The notes beneath the pieces were generated by a model, which saw only the letters and a program-made list of their open reading frames with translations, ran no database searches and was not told where the DNA came from. From Hyphomicrobium sp. 99 (GTDB lineage Bacteria > Pseudomonadota > Alphaproteobacteria > Rhizobiales > Hyphomicrobiaceae): a stretch of 45,840 nucleotides of DNA. Shown here piece by piece: positions 41,989 to 45,840 of this stretch. The translations under genes were made by a program, and so were the position numbers. Within the stretch, counting starts at the first letter, position 1; the number at the start of each line of letters is the position of its first letter. The stretch is taken from NCBI RefSeq assembly GCF_000384335.2, contig NZ_ARWG02000003.1, forward strand, positions 1 through 45,840, in the 5' to 3' direction.

Positions 41989-42740
41989 TGACAGTCCGCA
42001 TCATCGACACCGAAACGACCGGGACCGATCCAAGCGCAGATGAGATCTGCGAGATTGCATCCGTCGACCTGAAGAAAGTCGACGGCCTGTTCTGCGTAAG
42101 GAACCCGTTGTCGACGTTCGCCGCTATCTCGAAGCCGATGCCTCCCGAGGCGTCGGCTGCTCATCACATCGTCGACAAGGATCTGATAGGCGCTCCGCCC
42201 ATCGATCAGGCGCTAGTTCCGTTTACCGAGCACGACGACGCAGAGCTTGTTTTCGTCGCTCATAATGCGGACTTCGAGCGCGCATTTTTAAAGCCTTGGC
42301 TTAGATCGCAGCGTTGGATCTGCACTTATAAGGTTGCGCTTCGCGTGCTTCCGGATCTGCCGAGCCACAGCAACCAGTTCCTTCGCTATTACTTCGGGCT
42401 TGTCGAGCCCTTCGGCATGGCGCGGGAGAGCATCGCCCCGCACCGCGCGCTTTCCGACTGCTACGTGACCGCCGCAGTATTCGTGCAACTCGCGCTGCTT
42501 TCACCTAGCTACGCGCAAATGTTCGCGTGGAGCGACGAGCCGCCGCTTAAATCGCGGATCACGTTCGGCAAGAAGCACAAGGGACTTCGTTACGACGATC
42601 CGGCAGTCCCGACGAGCTATCTGCGATGGATCATCAACGAAAGCGACCTGGACGAGCCGACGAAGTTCAGCGCCCAGCATTGGCTTGACCAGCGGGCAGA
42701 GGCCGAAAATCAAAAACTTATGGCAGGGAGCCTGATTTAA
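41988..42740 (+). CDS. DnaQ/ExoX-like DEDDh 3'-5' exonuclease
   Basis: This 250-residue protein has Exo I IIDTETTG with Asp7 and Glu9, Exo II VAHNADFERAF (about 84-94) and Exo III HRALSDCYVTA near 144-154 supplying the His/Asp pair, so the active site is complete. The C-terminal part (SRITFGKKHKGLRYDDPA) resembles the ExoX-type extension. It may proofread, degrade host DNA or process recombination ends. The gene is translationally coupled to the 51-residue protein. Confidence 0.9.
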   Translation: MTVRIIDTETTGTDPSADEICEIASVDLKKVDGLFCVRNPLSTFAAISKPMPPEASAAHHIVDKDLIGAPPIDQALVPFTEHDDAELVFVAHNADFERAFLKPWLRSQRWICTYKVALRVLPDLPSHSNQFLRYYFGLVEPFGMARESIAPHRALSDCYVTAAVFVQLALLSPSYAQMFAWSDEPPLKSRITFGKKHKGLRYDDPAVPTSYLRWIINESDLDEPTKFSAQHWLDQRAEAENQKLMAGSLI

Positions 42741-42742
42741 AA

Positions 42743-42994
42743 ATGACCAGCATCACACCGACTACAGACCTATTCGCCACGTTGAAATTGACCGAGGACG
42801 ACATTGAAAACTGGCGCAAGCAGCTTGATCAGCTTGCAAGCGACACGTCGCGCAGCGCCCGGTTCCTGATCGCGCCAATCGGCCGTTGCGTCGTCGTCGT
42901 CGACGAGGCGCATATCTATGACGGCTACGACAGGCAAAAAGCGATTGCGCTCTACAACGCCGCTCCGAAGACGAAGAAGGCGACATCACGATGA
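42743..42994 (+). CDS. Small accessory-operon protein, unknown
   Basis: This 83-residue protein is helical at the N-terminus (LTEDDIENWRKQLDQLA) and then has a short beta segment (FLIAPIGRCVVVVDEA). No family is recognised. It ends in ATGA shared with the next gene. Confidence 0.7.
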   Translation: MTSITPTTDLFATLKLTEDDIENWRKQLDQLASDTSRSARFLIAPIGRCVVVVDEAHIYDGYDRQKAIALYNAAPKTKKATSR

Positions 42995-43167
42995 GCGAGC
43001 CACTTAAGCCATGCCCGTTCTGTGAGCCTTTATATTCGGACCCCGTTCTTGTGACCGGAAGCCCAGGCAATTCCTTCGTAATGTGTAGAGGCTGCAATTG
43101 CGCGACGGATGATGGCACGGCGGAACGCGTTGTCGGGCTTTGGAATCAGCGAAATGGGCAGCAATGA
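42991..43167 (+). CDS. Lar-like restriction-alleviation zinc protein
   Basis: This 58-residue protein has LKPCPFCEP near the N-terminus and MCRGCNC in the middle, forming a four-Cys zinc site, and ends GLWNQRNGQQ. This is the pattern of the Lar/DUF restriction-alleviation family (CPFC...C..C...W-N-x-R). Rac-prophage Lar modulates type I restriction; here that role is inferred by similarity. It shares 4 bases with each neighbour. Confidence 0.72.
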   Translation: MSEPLKPCPFCEPLYSDPVLVTGSPGNSFVMCRGCNCATDDGTAERVVGLWNQRNGQQ

Positions 43168-43409
43168 CCGAACTCGAAATGAAGCTGGCGTCGGCCCTGC
43201 TGTACGCGAAGGGGAAACTTAAGCTGTACCGAGGAGCGCACATCGGCGAATATATCGGCGGCGTTGAATACGCAGAGCTTATGCGGATCATCGACGACGC
43301 ACTCGACGCGACCAAGAAGAAGCCAGCGCCGGAAGCAGAAGGGATAATGACCCAACCCCGCCGCTATGACCCGCTCAGCCGCGAATACGACGACGAGATA
43401 CCCGATTGA
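43164..43409 (+). CDS. Last gene of accessory operon 1, unknown
   Basis: This 81-residue helical protein (MTELEMKLASALLYAKGKL) ends in a Pro/Asp/Arg-rich tail. I chose the ATG at 43164 because it overlaps the previous stop. A terminator follows. No family is recognised. Confidence 0.7.
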   Translation: MTELEMKLASALLYAKGKLKLYRGAHIGEYIGGVEYAELMRIIDDALDATKKKPAPEAEGIMTQPRRYDPLSREYDDEIPD

Positions 43410-43415
43410 CGACCG

Positions 43416-43446
43416 AGCCCGGCGAACCATTGCCGGGCTTTTTATT
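43416..43446 (+). terminator. Terminator of accessory operon 1
   Basis: AGCCCGGC/GCCGGGCT (8 bp) with an 8-base loop is followed by TTTTTATT. A near-identical stem recurs at 45695 after operon 2, so the two operons share a terminator type. Confidence 0.9.
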
Positions 43447-43454
43447 TGCCCCCA

Positions 43455-43483
43455 TTGACGACTATTGCGCTCTGATGTTATGT
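43455..43483 (+). promoter_or_regulatory. Promoter of accessory operon 2
   Basis: TTGACG (43455-43460) and TTATGT (43478-43483) are separated by 17 bp. The operator starts at 43484, so repression is by occlusion of the start. The leader before the 43514 ATG would be only ~24 nt. Confidence 0.65.
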
Positions 43484-43500
43484 GTTGTGGAAATCGCAAC
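43484..43500. promoter_or_regulatory. Repressor operator site 7 (GTTGTGGAAATCGCAAC)
   Basis: It matches the dyad at 12 of 14 arm positions with a perfect right arm. It places the PrtN-like activator and the capsid-arm mimic under repressor control. Confidence 0.75.
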
Positions 43501-43513
43501 ACAGAGCCGCAAC

Positions 43514-43873
43514 ATGAAAAAGAAATTCCCAACCATCGAGGTCAAATCCGCCACCGGCGGCAAGGTCTTCATTACTTGGCGCGATGTGAAAGCCAACCGC
43601 CGCTATCACATCTGGTTCAGCCGCGACCAACTCGATCACGTTTTTTATTCGAACTGGATCGATCCGCAGGGCAAGAGCCGAGGCCGAACGCACAAGCGCC
43701 TAAAGGCGAGCGCGAAGAAATGGGCACCATTCATGGCCCACATTCGCGCCGTGCTCGCGGCCCGGCAGATTTCCGAAGCCCGAGCGGCTTTCAATCTCAA
43801 ACATGATTCAGCACGCGCCGCCGCGTTCAAATTGCTGCCGCGCATCCCGACCGCTGAACTCAGGCCCTACTGA
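43514..43873 (+). CDS. First gene of accessory operon 2, unknown basic protein
   Basis: The protein has 119 residues. Its N-terminal beta-rich part (KKKFPTIEVKSATGGKVFI) and very basic C-terminal part suggest nucleic-acid binding. I chose the ATG at 43514 because it follows the promoter and operator; an upstream in-frame start would lie inside the terminator. No family is recognised. Confidence 0.72.
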   Translation: MKKKFPTIEVKSATGGKVFITWRDVKANRRYHIWFSRDQLDHVFYSNWIDPQGKSRGRTHKRLKASAKKWAPFMAHIRAVLAARQISEARAAFNLKHDSARAAAFKLLPRIPTAELRPY

Positions 43874-43892
43874 CACCAGGAGGCAATGCACA

Positions 43893-44129
43893 ATGTACGG
43901 CACCACTTGCACCATCGAGCGCGACGGCGAGCAGATCGAGGTCGAAGTCGAATATTCTCTGACGCCATACTACCCGGCCCAGACCTACGGCCCCGCAGAG
44001 AATTGCTACCCGGCAGAGGGCGGCGAGATCGACGAGCTTACCGCCTACCTCGACGGGGAGAAGTTCGAACTGACCCCCGTCGAAATGCAAGCCGTCGAAA
44101 AGCGCATCTATGAAATCGACCTTTGGTGA
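43893..44129 (+). CDS. Small acidic protein, unknown
   Basis: This 78-residue acidic protein is rich in Tyr, Pro and Glu (EVEVEYSLTPYYPAQTYGPA). A strong CAGGAGG SD precedes the ATG at 43893. Similar small acidic proteins occur in phage early regions. Function unknown. Confidence 0.72.
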   Translation: MYGTTCTIERDGEQIEVEVEYSLTPYYPAQTYGPAENCYPAEGGEIDELTAYLDGEKFELTPVEMQAVEKRIYEIDLW

Positions 44130-44133
44130 TGCC

Positions 44134-44400
44134 ATGAACACAGCATTCCTTTTGATGGCTCAATATGAAGGCAAGGCGGTCATTCCGCTTGACGACGTTT
44201 GCCGCGACTACTTCAGCCACCTGACGCCCGCGAAGCTTTCATATAAGGCGACCGCTGGCGAGATCGATTTGCCGATTGTGCGGATCGAGACGAGCCAGAA
44301 GGCCGCGCGCGGCGTTCACCTTCAGGACTTGGCGGCATGGATTGACGCCCGCCGAGCAGCGGCGCAGAAGGAAAACGATCAGTTGCAGGGGAGACGGTAA
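44134..44400 (+). CDS. PrtN-like (pyocin-activator family) transcriptional activator
   Basis: The protein has 88 residues. The start MNTAFLLMAQYEGKAVIPLD and the blocks CRDYFSHLTPAKL and GVHLQDLAAWIDARR are the hallmark of the PrtN family, whose Pseudomonas member activates pyocin structural genes after release from PrtR repression. I chose the ATG at 44134 (not 24 bases earlier) because family members begin MNTAFLL. The C terminus, KENDQLQGRR, carries the shared cassette tag. Control by operator 7 suggests a repressor-to-activator relay toward late genes; the target promoter is not proven. Confidence 0.85.
   Translation: MNTAFLLMAQYEGKAVIPLDDVCRDYFSHLTPAKLSYKATAGEIDLPIVRIETSQKAARGVHLQDLAAWIDARRAAAQKENDQLQGRR
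44380..44400 (+). repeat. Cassette-junction repeat, copy 1 (diverged)
   Basis: CAGTTGCAGGGGAGACGG plus TAA encodes Q-L-Q-G-R-R-stop of the PrtN-like gene and supplies GGGGAG 8 bases before the GTG of the next gene. It is the most diverged of the five copies. Confidence 0.8.
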
Positions 44401-44401
44401 A

Positions 44402-44617
44402 GTGAAGGTTGAAATTCACGGCAACGTGCGCGGCACGCCGGAAGTACGCAAGATATGGGAGGGTGAACTGTCTGCTTTGCCCCGACCAGACGACTACATA
44501 GTTCTAGATGAGGACAAAGCCGCCCTTTCAGTGCGCAATGTCATGATCATCGCGCCAACGAACAAAGCAATAATCAACGTGTGGGCACCCGAAAACGAGT
44601 ACCCTGCGATAGACTAA
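44402..44617 (+). CDS. Cassette gene 2, unknown beta-rich protein
   Basis: This 71-residue protein (GTG start at 44402) has a beta-rich pattern (VKVEIHGNVRG, then NVMIIAPTNKAIINVWAP). It ends in TAA two codons before an in-frame copy of the LQGRR module (44624-44644), so read-through would add C-C-Q-L-Q-G-R-R. The tag thus seems lost by a stop mutation. Function unknown. Confidence 0.7.
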   Translation: MKVEIHGNVRGTPEVRKIWEGELSALPRPDDYIVLDEDKAALSVRNVMIIAPTNKAIINVWAPENEYPAID

Positions 44618-44623
44618 TGTTGT

Positions 44624-44644
44624 CAGCTTCAAGGGAGGCGATGA
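44624..44644 (+). repeat. Cassette-junction repeat, copy 2 (untranslated but in frame)
   Basis: CAGCTTCAAGGGAGGCGATGA is in the frame of the preceding gene but after its stop codon. It acts as SD for the ATG at 44649 (GGGAGG, 10 bases). Confidence 0.85.
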
Positions 44645-44648
44645 AGCA

Positions 44649-44873
44649 ATGAGCGAAGAAAAATTCTTTCGATCCCTCGTCTTACAGTCGCTTTGGATCT
44701 TGATCGTTTGCGCGTTCGGCGGCCGACCGAGAGGCAGGGCGGAAGAATTGCGCGGCGAACTTATCCGCTACTTTGATGAGCACGGAAACCAGACCGAGAG
44801 CGCACACGAGTATCGGCGCACGACTACGTTCCCGGCTCTGCCAGCAGAAGACCAGCTTCAAGGGAGGCGCTAA
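44649..44873 (+). CDS. Cassette gene 3, small protein with possible membrane segment
   Basis: This 74-residue protein has a hydrophobic stretch at about 8-23 (SLVLQSLWILIVCAFGG), possibly membrane-associated, and a charged remainder with the C-terminal tag DQLQGRR. No family is recognised. Confidence 0.65.
   Translation: MSEEKFFRSLVLQSLWILIVCAFGGRPRGRAEELRGELIRYFDEHGNQTESAHEYRRTTTFPALPAEDQLQGRR
44853..44873 (+). repeat. Cassette-junction repeat, copy 3
   Basis: CAGCTTCAAGGGAGGCGC plus TAA encodes Q-L-Q-G-R-R-stop and places GGGAGG 6 bases before the next ATG (44874). Confidence 0.88.
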
Positions 44874-45044
44874 ATGCCAGTTATCTACTATTGCGATAGG
44901 TGCGGCACAGAGCACAAGATCACATCTAGGCCGAAGGTAATACCGACCAGGATAACGTGTCGGTGCGGAGTTACATTGACCATAGACGACCCCGAATTGC
45001 GAGAGTTGCCAGAGGCAGAAGAACAGCTTCAAGGGAGGCGATAA
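44874..45044 (+). CDS. Cassette gene 4, small zinc-ribbon protein
   Basis: The protein has 56 residues. YYCDRCGTEHK and TCRCGV give a CxxC...CxC metal site. The C-terminal half is acidic and ends EEQLQGRR. Such mini zinc proteins are often nucleic-acid or polymerase binders, but nothing specific is visible. Confidence 0.7.
   Translation: MPVIYYCDRCGTEHKITSRPKVIPTRITCRCGVTLTIDDPELRELPEAEEQLQGRR
45024..45044 (+). repeat. Cassette-junction repeat, copy 4
   Basis: CAGCTTCAAGGGAGGCGA plus TAA encodes Q-L-Q-G-R-R-stop. GGGAGG lies 7 bases before the GTG (45046) of the capsid-arm mimic. Confidence 0.88.
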
Positions 45045-45045
45045 A

Positions 45046-45354
45046 GTGAAGGAATCGCAAACCTATCCATCCTTAATCGACGCATCCGGGAGCGCGGCGG
45101 AAAGTATTGTCGCTGAAATCCTGAATAAGCAGAACCCGATTTTGGATGACGCTATTTTAGACATGCAAGCGCCGCATCGCTACCTGATCCGCATGGACTT
45201 GCCAGGAGTTGATTGGGGGCAACTCTACAGAGGCGTGCAAATTTCTTATGAGGCAAGGCAGCGCTTCAATGGTCGCAACTGGCGACGGATAAAGCGAGAA
45301 GTGCGAAAGGCCGTAAAAGCAGCGAAGCGCGAACGGCTTCAAGGGAGAAGATGA
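45046..45354 (+). CDS. Stand-alone mimic of the major capsid protein N-terminal arm
   Basis: The protein has 102 residues and a GTG start. Residues 8-67 align with residues 9-71 of the phage's own major capsid protein with one 3-residue gap; I count about 38 identities in 60 positions by hand, including VAEILN, ILDDAI and the spaced HR..IR..LP.V.WG.LY.GV pattern. After residue ~68 the similarity stops and a very basic helical tail follows (RRIKREVRKAVKAAKRERLQGRR in two pieces, with the shared tag). Nucleotide differences in the shared part are mostly synonymous. It has an intact frame, an SD from copy 4 and a repressor-controlled promoter. I infer a capsid-assembly decoy or modulator, possibly against related phages; a decaying duplicate is the alternative. 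Confidence 0.8.
   Translation: MKESQTYPSLIDASGSAAESIVAEILNKQNPILDDAILDMQAPHRYLIRMDLPGVDWGQLYRGVQISYEARQRFNGRNWRRIKREVRKAVKAAKRERLQGRR
45334..45354 (+). repeat. Cassette-junction repeat, copy 5
   Basis: CGGCTTCAAGGGAGAAGA plus TGA encodes R-L-Q-G-R-R-stop. It supplies GGGAGA just before the two tandem ATGs at 45351 and 45354. Confidence 0.82.
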
Positions 45355-45668
45355 TGGACCCAGCCGACCTAAACGACCCCGCGACGGCAGAGGCTTTTGT
45401 GCGCGAGAGCATCGCAGACCTTACCGAGACGATTGCAAAATTTGAAGCAGCCGCCGAACAGAAGATTCAGGGATACCGCAAACGCTTCCCTGCAAATTCA
45501 TCGTTGCTGCTGGATCTCTATCATTCAGTGCGCGAGGAGTTGCGCGAAACGACGGCAGATATGAGGATGCGGCGCAATCTGCTTCTTGGAATTATCGAGC
45601 GCGTCGAGTCGACGAGACGCCACCACGAGCCGATCAGATTAGGGGAACCGATCAGCACCCCCGAGTGA
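45351..45668 (+). CDS. Last cassette gene, helical protein of unknown function
   Basis: This 105-residue mostly helical, charged protein has probable coiled-coil segments (about 15-45 and 55-90). It does not carry the LQGRR tag, consistent with being the last gene. The ATG at 45354 has a better SD spacing (5 bases) than that at 45351. A terminator follows. No family is recognised. Confidence 0.7.
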   Translation: MMDPADLNDPATAEAFVRESIADLTETIAKFEAAAEQKIQGYRKRFPANSSLLLDLYHSVREELRETTADMRMRRNLLLGIIERVESTRRHHEPIRLGEPISTPE

Positions 45669-45694
45669 CCACATAAGTATTACATGACGAATGA

Positions 45695-45731
45695 AGCCCG
45701 GCTTAACCCATTGCCGGGCTTTTGTTTTTTC
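45695..45731 (+). terminator. Terminator of accessory operon 2
   Basis: AGCCCGGC/GCCGGGCT (8 bp) with a 10-base loop is followed by TTTGTTTTTTC. Stem and downstream T-run match the terminator at 43416, and it separates the operon from int on the circular map. Confidence 0.92.
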
Positions 45732-45745
45732 AGAGCGCCGTCCAA

Positions 45746-45840
45746 TCCATCATGGGTGCGATACTGAATCGGTGATGCGCTGAAATCGCTGAATTATTTG
45801 ACATTCCCGATGAAATCCGTTGCGCATGTTGCTGTTAACC
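45746..45840. repeat. Terminal direct repeat, right copy
   Basis: It is identical to 1-95. See the left copy for interpretation. If the molecule is circular, the region between the operon 2 terminator and int (about 250 bp) is non-coding and is the natural place for attP. Confidence 0.9.

Noticed and set aside
43416..45731. The two matching terminators (43416 and 45695) as ends of a mobile element
   Set aside because: Both are ordinary operon ends with the same common stem sequence; no flanking repeat or recombinase ties the segment together.
1..45840. CRISPR array, tRNA genes or insertion sequences
   Set aside because: No regularly spaced direct repeats with unique spacers, no cloverleaf-like sequence and no transposase or terminal inverted repeats were seen. 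The only repeat families are the operators, the 39007-39290 array, the cassette module and the int-proximal repeats.

Overview
The window is an essentially complete temperate podovirus (phage or excised prophage) genome. Its first 95 bases recur exactly as its last 95 (1-95 = 45746-45840), so it most likely represents a circular or circularly permuted molecule of about 45.7 kb. Moderately high GC, GTG/TTG starts and gene content (GH19 endolysin, PrtN-like activator, BPP-1-like head genes) suggest an alphaproteobacterial host, plausibly Rhizobiales; this is inference, as no host gene or tRNA is present.

Layout: (1) tyrosine integrase (187-1284, +) facing a membrane-tailed GH19 endolysin (-). 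(2) A leftward early operon (7111 to 2418): Cro-like protein, small ORFan, DEAD/DEAH helicase, HNH-like/winged-helix fusion, SSB, dCTP deaminase-like protein, VRR-NUC nuclease, CHC2/TOPRIM primase. (3) A CI-like repressor (7270-7887, +) with its own terminator. (4) A rightward recombination operon (8193-11610): PD-(D/E)XK exonuclease, RecT, ORFans, SprT-like protein. (5) A long leftward late block (38906 to 11607): TerS, TerL, portal, Bbp19-like protein, scaffold, major capsid, Bbp16-like cement, tail tubes, T7-type internal virion proteins including a 2759-residue polyvalent protein, tail fibre and holin-like membrane proteins. (6) A 430-bp intergenic region with inverted and direct 12-bp repeats and an AT-rich core (possible origin or late-activator site), then a VapE-type helicase (39337-40965, -). 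(7) Two rightward accessory operons (41280-43409 and 43514-45668), each with its own promoter, operator and terminator.

How it works together: seven copies of a 17-bp dyad, GTTGCGA-N3-TCGCAAC (at least 12 of 14 arm positions), lie at the repressor/Cro intergenic region, before the recombination operon and before both accessory operons. Four promoters with an identical TTGACG -35 box are overlapped or abutted by these dyads, which looks like a phage-wide lysogeny regulon. The second accessory operon carries a PrtN-type activator, giving a repressor-to-PrtN-to-late-gene circuit like that of pyocins.

The most unusual locus is 44134-45668. Small cassettes are separated by a repeated module (CAGCTTCAAGGGAGGCG and variants) that is both the ribosome-binding site of the next gene and the code for a shared C-terminal LQGRR tag on the previous one. 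One cassette (45046-45354) encodes a stand-alone homologue of the N-terminal ~70 residues of this phage's own major capsid protein. This is a candidate capsid decoy or assembly modulator, and I have no named precedent for it in this kind of phage.
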